Positions 1-5,255 of a DNA stretch of 6,458 nt are shown here, one piece after another. Within the stretch, counting starts at the first letter, position 1; each line of letters begins with the position of its first letter. Below the pieces are notes generated by a model, which was not told the origin of the DNA, searched no databases, and worked only from the letters and a program-made list of their open reading frames with translations. The translations under genes were made by a program, and so were the position numbers. The stretch is taken from NCBI GenBank assembly GCA_934643435.1, contig CAKUCJ010000073.1, forward strand, positions 1 through 6,458. Reading direction: 5' to 3'. This DNA is from an uncultured Collinsella sp. (GTDB lineage: Bacteria > Actinomycetota > Coriobacteriia > Coriobacteriales > Coriobacteriaceae).

Positions 1-957
1 GCCGAAGGGGGAGCGCTCGATGCCGTGAACAGCGCCGCAGCCGAGCTTTCACGTATGGCGACCGTTGACCGCAAGCTGGGTGACATTGCTGACGCACTTT
101 CGGACGCCTGTATCTCGCTCGAGGATTGCGCCAATGAGCTGCGTGCTTATCGCGATGGCGTTGCGTTTGATCCTCGCGAGCTCGCTCGCATGCGCGAGCG
201 TTATTCCGACCTCAAGGGACTGCTGCGCCAGTGGGGCCCCACCATGGACGACGTCTTCGCTATGCGCGAACGCTCGCAAGAGTTGTTGTCGCTGGTAGAT
301 GATGGCGACGAGCAGATTAGGAAGGCGCGCGAAGCGCTTGGTGCGGCTGAGCGCGAGTTGTTTGCCGCTGCTAAGGCGCTCAAGCGTGTGCGTAATACGG
401 CTGCCCCGCGCTTTTGTCAAGAGGTCGGCCGTCAGATGGCACGTCTTGAGATGGGTAGTGCTGAGCTCGTGTGGGAGTCTCGCGATCTGCCGCGCGCCGA
501 GTGGACACCGGCCGGTCCTTCGAGCTACGAGCTGCTGTATCGCAGCGGCGCTGGACTGACGCCACGTCCTTTGCGCCGTATTGCCTCGGGCGGCGAGCTC
601 AGCCGTGTGATGCTGGCGAGCAAGGTTGTCCTCGGTAATGCGGATGGCGTCGATACACTGGTGTTCGACGAGGTCGATGCCGGTGTCGGCGGTTCGACGG
701 CGCGTGCCCTCGCGAGCGTGCTGGCAGATCTCGCCGCTACACACCAGGTGATTGTCGTAACCCATCTCGCTCAGGTTGCCGTCATGGCCGACAAACATTA
801 CGTGGTCAGCAAGGAGCCCGGAGATGTTCCTCAGACGCACCTGGACGAGGTAACCGGCGAGGCCCGAACCGCCGAGATTGCCCGCATGCTCAGCGGCGAT
901 CAGTCCGAGGCCAGCCTGGCCCACGCAAAGCAGATGCTCGATGAAGCGCGGGGGTAA
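1..957 (+). CDS. recN: RecN DNA repair protein, C-terminal part (5' end outside window)
   Basis: RecN is a cytoplasmic SMC-like ATPase that acts on double-strand breaks during recombinational repair. The frame is open from base 1 (first residues AEGGALDAVN), so the gene begins upstream and the GTG at 25 is internal. The 318 residues seen are the C-terminal part of a family usually about 550-570 aa long. A charged helical stretch (about residues 10-130) fits the end of the coiled coil. The ABC signature ASGGELSR lies at 583-606, Walker B LVFDEVD at 658-678, and the H-loop histidine of VVTHLAQVA at 763-765. The Walker A half is outside the window. The gene stops with TAA at 955-957 and converges on the RpiR-type gene. 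No frameshift or missing motif is seen in the visible part. Confidence 0.96.
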   Translation, partial: AEGGALDAVNSAAAELSRMATVDRKLGDIADALSDACISLEDCANELRAYRDGVAFDPRELARMRERYSDLKGLLRQWGPTMDDVFAMRERSQELLSLVDDGDEQIRKAREALGAAERELFAAAKALKRVRNTAAPRFCQEVGRQMARLEMGSAELVWESRDLPRAEWTPAGPSSYELLYRSGAGLTPRPLRRIASGGELSRVMLASKVVLGNADGVDTLVFDEVDAGVGGSTARALASVLADLAATHQVIVVTHLAQVAVMADKHYVVSKEPGDVPQTHLDEVTGEARTAEIARMLSGDQSEASLAHAKQMLDEARG

Positions 958-991
958 AATTGTCTCGCCACTCGCTTTTTGGCCTGCCTGG

Positions 992-1149
992 CACAAAACT
1001 ATGCCGGTTTACTACGATGAATTGGCATAGCTCGAGCACAGCTAAAATTCAAAAAAGAAAACCGCAGGTAGAAAGCCTGCGGTTTTCTTTTAAAACGCGA
1101 TGCGGTCACACATTACGATTTCATCGTAGTAAACCGGCATAGTTTTGTG
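992..1149. repeat. 30-bp perfect inverted repeat bracketing the recN/rpiR terminator
   Basis: The left arm 992-1021 and right arm 1120-1149 are exact reverse complements over 30 bases, separated by 98 bp. Each arm contains the word ATGCCGGTTTACTACGATGA or its complement. A second copy of GGCATAG at 1024-1030 can pair with CTATGCC at 999-1005, so the left arm has an alternative local partner. The element ends 30 bp before the stop of the minus-strand gene and contains no gene. A dispersed palindromic element or a MITE-like relic would fit; no target-site duplication is visible. Confidence 0.85.
1053..1091. terminator. Bidirectional rho-independent terminator between recN and the RpiR-type gene
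   Basis: A 12-bp perfect stem (GAAAACCGCAGG at 1057-1068 with its complement at 1076-1087) has a 7-nt loop TAGAAAG. It is extended by four A:T pairs (1053-1056 with 1088-1091). A-rich sequence on the left and T-rich sequence on the right give a U-tract in both directions. It can therefore end recN transcripts (+) and those of the convergent regulator (-). Confidence 0.9.
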
Positions 1150-1179
1150 GGGCTAGCAACTAACGACCTACTACAAAGC

Positions 1180-2037
1180 TTACTCCACGACCTTATCCGG
1201 CTGGATGAGTTCCTCGTAGTAGCTGATGTGCTCGCGTGCGTCCTCAATCTCGGGCAGCAGGAAGTTGTAGATGACCTCGATGATCATCGTTGCGCTGATC
1301 TTGGAGAACGCAAAGTCGCCCGTCGTGAGCAGCGCCTCGTGGTTCACCGTATTAAAGGTATAGTCGGCTAGGCGCGCAAGCGGGGATTTGTTGTCGCCGC
1401 TGATGACGACCACGGTGGCGCCGGCCTCGCGCGCGGCCTTGGCCATGCGGTTAAGACGGCGCGACTTGCCGGAGTTCGAGATCAGCACGATGACGTCGCC
1501 GGGCTTCAGGGTCAGGGCAAAACCGATCGCGGTCTCGCTGATAGTGCTCGCCATGCAGCGCAGGCCCAGCTGCGAAAACTTAAACGTCGCATCGAGCGCG
1601 ACCGCGTTCGTGTTGCCCACGGCGGCGAACTCGATAACGCCGGCATTCTTAAGCGCATGCACAACAGCTGCCAGCGTTTCGTGGTCGATGCCGTCGATCG
1701 TCGCATTCAGCTCGCTCACCTTGGCAGCGAGGATATTCTTGAGGCTCTGCTCCATGTTGTCGAGCGAGACCTCGTCGGTCAGGCCCTCGTTGCGCTGGCT
1801 TTCCAAGTCGCGCGCCAGCGAAAACTGAAAGCTGCGAAAGCTGCCAAAGCCCAGCTTGCGGCAAAAGCGCGAAACCGTCGCCTCGGACGTGGCAGCGGCT
1901 CGTGAGAGCTGGGCGGCCGTCAGGCGCGGCGCCTCGGACTGGTGCTCCAGAATATAGTCGACAATGCGCTGCTCGGATTCGCTGTATCCCTTGTGGGTGC
2001 TAATAAGGGAGAGCGCGCTCTTGCTGCTATCGGTCAT
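1180..2037 (-). CDS. RpiR/MurR-family transcriptional regulator (HTH + SIS domain)
   Basis: This is a predicted cytoplasmic DNA-binding regulator of 285 aa, a normal length for the family. The N-terminal HTH_6 domain spans about residues 1-77, with the helix-turn-helix around LTAAQLSRAAATSEATVSRFC (39-59). The C-terminal SIS phosphosugar-binding domain spans about 125-255, with the characteristic ISNSGKS at 186-192. The usual Gly-rich first SIS loop reads AVGNTNAVALDA (139-150), lacking the small/Ser residues often seen there. The ATG at 2035-2037 was chosen because AGGAG lies 6 nt upstream and the HTH domain begins normally after it; upstream in-frame codons give no family sequence. The gene is divergent from the fructose-type permease, so it probably controls that operon in response to a sugar phosphate such as fructose-1-phosphate. 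That ligand is inference; activator or repressor action cannot be told. Confidence 0.93.
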   Translation of the reverse strand: MTDSSKSALSLISTHKGYSESEQRIVDYILEHQSEAPRLTAAQLSRAAATSEATVSRFCRKLGFGSFRSFQFSLARDLESQRNEGLTDEVSLDNMEQSLKNILAAKVSELNATIDGIDHETLAAVVHALKNAGVIEFAAVGNTNAVALDATFKFSQLGLRCMASTISETAIGFALTLKPGDVIVLISNSGKSRRLNRMAKAAREAGATVVVISGDNKSPLARLADYTFNTVNHEALLTTGDFAFSKISATMIIEVIYNFLLPEIEDAREHISYYEELIQPDKVVE

Positions 2038-2043
2038 GGATGA

Positions 2044-2048
2044 CTCCT
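2044..2048 (-). promoter_or_regulatory. Ribosome binding site of the RpiR-type gene
   Basis: The minus strand reads AGGAG followed by six bases (TCATCC) and then ATG. This fixes the start at 2037 and not at the more distant in-frame ATG at 2151. Confidence 0.8.
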
Positions 2049-2085
2049 GGTTGGCATGAAAATCGAACTCGTTCTTCAATGCCAT

Positions 2086-2091
2086 AGTATA
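2086..2091 (-). promoter_or_regulatory. Candidate -10 box for the RpiR-type gene
   Basis: The minus strand reads TATACT, a 5/6 match to TATAAT, giving a leader of roughly 40 nt. No good -35 is present at standard spacing: TATCTT lies 17 bp upstream, and TTGTAA is only 13 bp away. The leader contains a 6-bp inverted pair (TGGCAT 2052-2057 with ATGCCA 2079-2084). Confidence 0.4.
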
Positions 2092-2144
2092 CGGGCATTT
2101 TCTATTACAAGATACACCTTGCCGTTTCAAGCGTTGATGGTAAA

Positions 2145-2173
2145 CTTTCACCTACCGTTTACGGTTATGAAAG
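2145..2173. promoter_or_regulatory. Compound dyad, candidate operator for the RpiR-type regulator
   Basis: Two nested inverted repeats share nearly the same centre: ACCGT-TT-ACGGT at 2154-2165 and, outside it, CTTTCA (2145-2150) with TGAAAG (2168-2173). A second CTTTCACC at 2177-2184 repeats the left outer half-site 32 bp downstream. The dyad lies in the divergent region between regulator and permease, where a local autoregulatory operator is expected. Assigning it to this regulator is inference from position and symmetry. Confidence 0.5.
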
Positions 2174-2204
2174 AACCTTTCACCGGAGAATTGCGCCTTG
2201 TCTC

Positions 2205-2233
2205 TTCTCACGCAAGCGGTGGGTTGGTATCTT
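2205..2233 (+). promoter_or_regulatory. Candidate promoter of the fructose-type PTS permease
   Basis: TTCTCA (2205-2210), a 17-bp spacer and TATCTT (2228-2233) preceded by TGG form an extended -10 arrangement. Each hexamer matches consensus at 4/6. An alternative is TTGATG (2134-2139) with a poor -10 (TTTACG, 2158-2163) inside the dyad, which would make the dyad a repressor site. The sequence alone does not decide between them. Confidence 0.3.
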
Positions 2234-2246
2234 TCAAGTGTGGAAA

Positions 2247-2285
2247 ACGCGCAAGAAGCGCGTGTAGGGGAGCGCCCGCGGGCGC
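2247..2285 (+). other. Two GC-rich hairpins in the permease leader
   Basis: ACGCGC (2247-2252) pairs with GCGCGT (2258-2263) across a 5-nt loop. Nine bases later, GCGCCCGCGGGCGC (2272-2285) is a perfect 14-bp palindrome able to form a 5-bp stem with a 4-nt loop. Neither has a U-tract, so neither is a terminator. They end 10 bp before the Shine-Dalgarno and may insulate the ribosome site or stabilise the mRNA. The function is unknown. Confidence 0.5.
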
Positions 2286-2295
2286 AGTACTCAAG

Positions 2296-2302
2296 AAGGA
2301 GG
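2296..2302 (+). promoter_or_regulatory. Ribosome binding site of the permease gene
   Basis: AAGGAGG is followed by a 5-nt gap and then ATG at 2308. This near-perfect site, together with the start of the EIIB fold at MAKFDIIAATGCPTG, rules out the upstream in-frame ATG at 2056. Confidence 0.9.
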
Positions 2303-2307
2303 GACAC

Positions 2308-4311
2308 ATGGCTAAGTTTGACATCATCGCCGCCACCGGTTGCCCGACCGGTATCGCGCACACCTTCATGGCGAAGGAGGCGCTGGAGAAGGCAGCTGCC
2401 GAGCGCGGTCTGACCATTAAGGTCGAGACCCATGGCCAGGTCGGTGTCGAGAACGAGCTCACGAAGGGTGAGATCGCCGGTGCCAAGGCCGTCGTCGTCG
2501 CAGCCGACAAGGATGTCCAGGCGGAGCGTTTCGCCGGTAAGCCCATGGTTTCCGTTGGCGTTTCCAAGGCCCTGTCCGTCGAGGCCGCCGGTAAGCTGAT
2601 TGACCGCGCGCTCGCCGCCAAGGGCGACAGCTCGGTTGCCGCCGCAGCCGATGTCGAGGACGAGGTCGAGGAGAAGGAGTCTATCGGCCACGTCATTTAC
2701 AAGCACCTCATGAACGGCGTCAGCCACATGCTGGTCTTCGTCGTCGCCGGTGGTGTCCTGACCGCCGTTTCGTTCCTGTGGGGCATCACGTCCTTCGATT
2801 CGACGGCTTCTGACTACAACACCTTCGCTGCGATGCTCAAGATCATCGGCGGCATTGCCATGAACCTCATGGTTCCTGTGCTTTCCGCCTATATCGCTGA
2901 GTCCATCGGCAAGCGCCCGGCGCTCGTTCCCGGTTTCGTTGCCGGTATGATCGCCATCCAGGGCCTGCCCGTTAACGCCGAGACCGGTATGATCGACGCC
3001 GGCGGCGCCGGCGTGGGCTTCGGCTTCCTGGGCGGTATCGTCGGCGGCTTCCTCGCTGGCTATGTCATCCTGCTGCTCGAGAAGGTTTTCTCTGGTCTGC
3101 CCAAGAACCTGGACGGCCTCAAGGCAATCTTCCTGTACCCGCTGTTCTCGACGGCTATCGTCGGCCTCGTGATGCTCGGCATCTCCGGCCCCATGGCTGC
3201 CATTAACACCGCCATGATGGACTTCCTCAAGGGTCTGTCCGCCTCTGGCGCTATCGTCCTGGGTCTTGCCATCGGCTGCATGTGCGCCTTTGACATGGGT
3301 GGCCCGGTCAACAAGGCTGCCTACGTCACCGGTACCGCTATGCTCACCGAGGCCCTGGCCGCCGGTGTCGGCACCGAGACCTACAACTTCGGCACTAACT
3401 TTATGGCTGCCGTCTCCGCCGCCTGCATCGTTCCGCCGCTGATCACCACCTTCGCCGTCGTCGTCGGCAAGAAGTACTTCAGCCAGGAGGACCATGACGC
3501 CGGTATCGTCAACCTCATCCTTGGTTGTACCCACATCACCGAGGGCGCCATTCCGTTCATGACCAAGAACATCTGGCCCGTCATGCCCATCATGATGCTC
3601 GGTTCCTCTATCGCCTCCATCCTGACCATCATGTTCAACGTTCACGATCCGGCGCCCCACGGTGGCTTCCTGGTCCTGCCTGTTGTCGAGAACGGTCCGC
3701 TGTGGGTCCTCGCGATCCTCATCGGTGCTGTGGTCGGTGGCATCCTGTTCGTGGCCTTCAAGAAGTATGACTTCGAGAAGAATCAGAAGGCCGCTCCCGC
3801 TGCCAAGCCGGTTGAGGCTCCTAAGGCCGCTGCCGTCGAGGCCCCCAAGGCCGAGGCTTCCGACTTCGTCAAGGTCGAGAACGTCTTTGTCGCCGAGGAC
3901 TTCGCTTCCCGTGACGAGGCCCTGAGCTTTGTCTCCAACCAGGCTGTCAAGGCCGGCCTCGCCAACGATGCCGACGCCGTTATGAACGCCTTCCTGGCCC
4001 GCGAGGCCGAGGGCACCACGGGCATGATGGAGGGCTTCGCCATCCCGCATGCCAAGTCCGATGCCATCACCGAGGCCGCCGTCATCGTCGTCAAGGACGA
4101 GTCCGGTGTGACTGGTTGGGATACCATGGACGGCGCTCCCGTCAACGTGGCCATCGCCCTGCTCATCCCGGGCGCTCAGGCTGGTACCACGCACCTCAAG
4201 ATCCTGTCCAAGGTCGCCGAGGCGCTCATGGACGAGGACTTCCGTGCCACCGTCAAGGGTTCCACCAACGCCGCCGAGATCGCCAAGACGATCAACGCCC
4301 GCCTGGTCTAA
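2308..4311 (+). CDS. fruA: Fructose-family PTS permease, fused EIIB-EIIC-EIIA
   Basis: This membrane permease imports a sugar, most likely fructose, and phosphorylates it as it enters. It has 667 aa. Residues 1-103 form a fructose-type EIIB with the phospho-accepting Cys12 in ATGCPTGIAHTF. An acidic linker follows (about 104-125). The EIIC domain (about 127-486) is hydrophobic with several membrane segments and carries GGPVNKAAY (331-339), the family motif ITEGAIPF (410-417) and APHGG (449-453). An Ala/Pro/Lys-rich linker (about 490-517) leads to EIIA (about 520-667), with phospho-His581 in GFAIPHAKSD. All phosphorylation sites are intact. The B-C-A order differs from the A-B-C order I know from B. 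subtilis FruA. The gene stands alone between its own leader and a strong terminator, divergent from the RpiR-type gene. Fructose specificity is inferred from the family; a related hexose or hexitol is possible. Confidence 0.93.
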   Translation: MAKFDIIAATGCPTGIAHTFMAKEALEKAAAERGLTIKVETHGQVGVENELTKGEIAGAKAVVVAADKDVQAERFAGKPMVSVGVSKALSVEAAGKLIDRALAAKGDSSVAAAADVEDEVEEKESIGHVIYKHLMNGVSHMLVFVVAGGVLTAVSFLWGITSFDSTASDYNTFAAMLKIIGGIAMNLMVPVLSAYIAESIGKRPALVPGFVAGMIAIQGLPVNAETGMIDAGGAGVGFGFLGGIVGGFLAGYVILLLEKVFSGLPKNLDGLKAIFLYPLFSTAIVGLVMLGISGPMAAINTAMMDFLKGLSASGAIVLGLAIGCMCAFDMGGPVNKAAYVTGTAMLTEALAAGVGTETYNFGTNFMAAVSAACIVPPLITTFAVVVGKKYFSQEDHDAGIVNLILGCTHITEGAIPFMTKNIWPVMPIMMLGSSIASILTIMFNVHDPAPHGGFLVLPVVENGPLWVLAILIGAVVGGILFVAFKKYDFEKNQKAAPAAKPVEAPKAAAVEAPKAEASDFVKVENVFVAEDFASRDEALSFVSNQAVKAGLANDADAVMNAFLAREAEGTTGMMEGFAIPHAKSDAITEAAVIVVKDESGVTGWDTMDGAPVNVAIALLIPGAQAGTTHLKILSKVAEALMDEDFRATVKGSTNAAEIAKTINARLV

Positions 4312-4345
4312 TCCCACAGCAAGCGATTAACACCGCCCCCTGTAC

Positions 4346-4383
4346 AAAAGGCGGGGACTCCACCAGGAGCCCCCGCCTTTTTT
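4346..4383 (+). terminator. Rho-independent terminator after the permease gene
   Basis: AAAAGGCGGGG (4346-4356) pairs with CCCCGCCTTTT (4371-4381). After one mismatch, CTCC (4358-4361) pairs with GGAG (4366-4369) around an ACCA loop. The run of six Ts at 4378-4383 completes a strong terminator starting 34 bp after the stop codon. It makes the permease transcript separate from ptsH. Confidence 0.93.
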
Positions 4384-4397
4384 ATGCCGCTCAACCG

Positions 4398-4467
4398 AAG
4401 TTGCGGTGAAATAGGGACTGTTTAACCGTTTCAACCCCCCAATTCAATCCCTATTTCACCTCAACTT
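4398..4467. repeat. 20-bp inverted repeat downstream of the permease terminator
   Basis: Arm 4398-4417 pairs with 4448-4467 with a single mismatch (C4404 against T4461). The core word GGTGAAATAGGGA is at 4405-4417 and its complement at 4448-4460. The 30-nt loop contains a run of six Cs. There is no U-tract, so a terminator role is unlikely. It resembles a REP-like intergenic palindrome and contains no gene. Confidence 0.75.
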
Positions 4468-4536
4468 ACAGAGATGGGCATAGAAGCTGCTGCCCGCCGA
4501 GTCATCAGCGCGGACAGATCATCAGCCAGAATTCCG

Positions 4537-4762
4537 TTCGCACGATATTTCTTGGACACAACAATGTATCCCCAGCTTGCTCGCCCACAGAGGGCCGGGC
4601 GCGGCCTGTGAGATTTATCGCGAGTTCCGCACGAGCCGAAGAGCACTTAATGTGCTCTTCGTGCGAGCAGGACTGTAGAGCAGGAAATCTCACAGGCCGC
4701 GCCCGGCCCTCTGTGGGCGAGCAAGCGGCCAGCAACGACATCTGTCCAACAATTCGTGCGAA
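4537..4762. repeat. 226-bp imperfect palindrome with 42-bp perfect arms
   Basis: The arms 4575-4616 and 4685-4726 are exact reverse complements over 42 bp. Inside them, CGAAGAGCAC (4637-4646) pairs with 4652-4661 around a TTAAT loop. Outside them, TTGGACA (4552-4558) mirrors 4743-4749 and TTCGCACGA (4537-4545) mirrors 4754-4762. All four pairs share a centre near 4650, so they are parts of one structure. No reading frame in it looks like a protein and no flanking target duplication is visible. It could be a MITE-like or other dispersed palindromic element. It lies just upstream of the ptsH promoter region. Confidence 0.85.
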
Positions 4763-4793
4763 ACACAATGAAAAACCGTTTGATGTGAGTTAA

Positions 4794-4799
4794 TATAAA
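4794..4799 (+). promoter_or_regulatory. Candidate -10 box for ptsH
   Basis: TATAAA matches TATAAT at 5/6 and lies in the only AT-rich stretch between the palindrome and ptsH; the overlapping TAATAT at 4791-4796 is an alternative. No convincing -35 is present at 16-18 bp. A start near 4806 would give a leader of about 58 nt that contains the RNA structure described next. Confidence 0.4.
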
Positions 4800-4809
4800 C
4801 AACGTCGTG

Positions 4810-4864
4810 AATCTGACTCCTGCCGCATGCATGACAGGGGTTAAACACAAAAAAGGAGTCAATT
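4810..4864 (+). promoter_or_regulatory. ptsH leader with two mutually exclusive hairpins over the Shine-Dalgarno
   Basis: The segment TGACTCCT (4814-4821) is exactly complementary to AGGAGTCA (4854-4861), which contains the ptsH Shine-Dalgarno. Three more pairs (4810-4812 with 4862-4864) follow after one bulged C. The same upstream segment, as 4814-4822, can instead pair with CAGGGGTTA (4835-4843): nine pairs, two of them G-U, with a 12-nt loop. The two folds exclude each other; one hides the ribosome site and the other frees it. This is visible pairing potential. Regulation, and any ligand or protein involved, are inference. I do not recognise a known riboswitch class. Confidence 0.55.
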
Positions 4865-5128
4865 ATGGTTTCTGAGAAGGCTACCCTCGTCAATCCGCAG
4901 GGTCTTCACATGCGTCCGGCTGGCCTCTTCGCCTCCACCATGGGCAAGTACGCCTGCGACGTGACTGTCGTCACCCCCGAGAAGGAGGTCAACGGTAAGT
5001 CCCCGATGGCCCTCATGGCTGCTGGTATCCCCTGTGGTACCGAGGTCGAGGTCAAGTGCGACGGCGCTGACGAGGCCGAGGCTCTGGCTGCTGCCATCGA
5101 GCTCATCAAGAGCGGTCTTGGCGAGTAG
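4865..5128 (+). CDS. ptsH: HPr, phosphocarrier protein of the PTS
   Basis: HPr is the small cytoplasmic carrier that takes phosphate from Enzyme I and passes it to EIIA domains. The 87 aa match the usual family size. The active-site motif is GLHMRPA with His15 and Arg17; position 16 is Met where Ala is common. The regulatory-serine region reads NGKSPMALM, with Ser46 in the position phosphorylated by HPr kinase in Firmicutes. AAGGAG at 4853-4858, six nt before the ATG, supports the start. ptsI follows 127 bp downstream in the same direction, with a hairpin between the two. The upstream terminator and own leader suggest expression independent of the permease, as suits a general PTS component. 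The sequence is complete and intact. Confidence 0.97.
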   Translation: MVSEKATLVNPQGLHMRPAGLFASTMGKYACDVTVVTPEKEVNGKSPMALMAAGIPCGTEVEVKCDGADEAEALAAAIELIKSGLGE

Positions 5129-5170
5129 AACTCAAACGGGTCGCATGTTGAACAATTAAGTTCATACTTG

Positions 5171-5209
5171 GGGGCGCAGTGACCTGTATAAAGGTAGCTG
5201 CGCTCTTTT
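5171..5209 (+). terminator. Intercistronic hairpin, likely partial terminator between ptsH and ptsI
   Basis: GCGCAG (5174-5179) pairs with CTGCGC (5198-5203). After a 2x2 internal mismatch, ACCT (5182-5185) pairs with AGGT (5192-5195) around a 6-nt loop. TCTTTT follows at 5204-5209. The short, interrupted U-tract suggests leaky termination, which would leave more ptsH than ptsI mRNA. Confidence 0.6.
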
Positions 5210-5238
5210 GTCATGGATATGGCAAAACGCTTTATCAC
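5208..5238 (+). promoter_or_regulatory. Weak candidate promoter in front of ptsI
   Basis: TTGTCA (5208-5213) matches the -35 consensus at 5/6 and overlaps the end of the hairpin's T-tract. Possible -10 boxes are TTTATC (5231-5236, spacer 17) and TATCAC (5233-5238, spacer 19), both poor. The resulting leader would be only about a dozen nt, so read-through from ptsH may matter more. Confidence 0.25.
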
Positions 5239-5255
5239 ATGACACGGAGAGAGGA

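Noticed and set aside
49..996. 315-aa minus-strand open frame opposite recN
   Set aside because: It overlaps recN motifs completely and runs into the inverted repeat; no domain is recognisable.
2038..2151. Longer N-terminus for the RpiR-type gene starting at 2151
   Set aside because: The extra 38 residues are not family-like, and a good AGGAG site sits before the ATG at 2037.
2056..2307. Longer N-terminus for the permease starting at 2056
   Set aside because: The extension crosses the dyad and leader hairpins and is not EIIB-like; AAGGAGG marks the ATG at 2308.
2152..4317. 721-aa open frame on the minus strand opposite the permease
   Set aside because: Asp/Gly/Leu-rich composition with no recognisable domain; it is a shadow of the strong codon bias of the complete EIIBCA gene on the plus strand.
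4537..4762. Insertion sequence with terminal repeats
   Set aside because: No transposase frame and no target-site duplication at either pair of possible ends; kept as a repeat of unknown type.
4768..4785. Catabolite-responsive (cre) element before ptsH
   Set aside because: The stretch ATGAAAAACCGTTTGATG resembles the consensus, but the central CG is out of register.
4461..4793. Several overlapping 45-87 aa frames in the region upstream of ptsH
   Set aside because: They run through the palindrome, mirror one another because of it, and lack good ribosome sites; a decayed gene remnant is possible but unsupported.
4810..4864. preQ1-type riboswitch (hairpin followed by A-rich tail and Shine-Dalgarno)
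   Set aside because: The general shape is similar, but the loop and tail do not match the conserved preQ1 bases I know, and HPr is not a queuosine gene.
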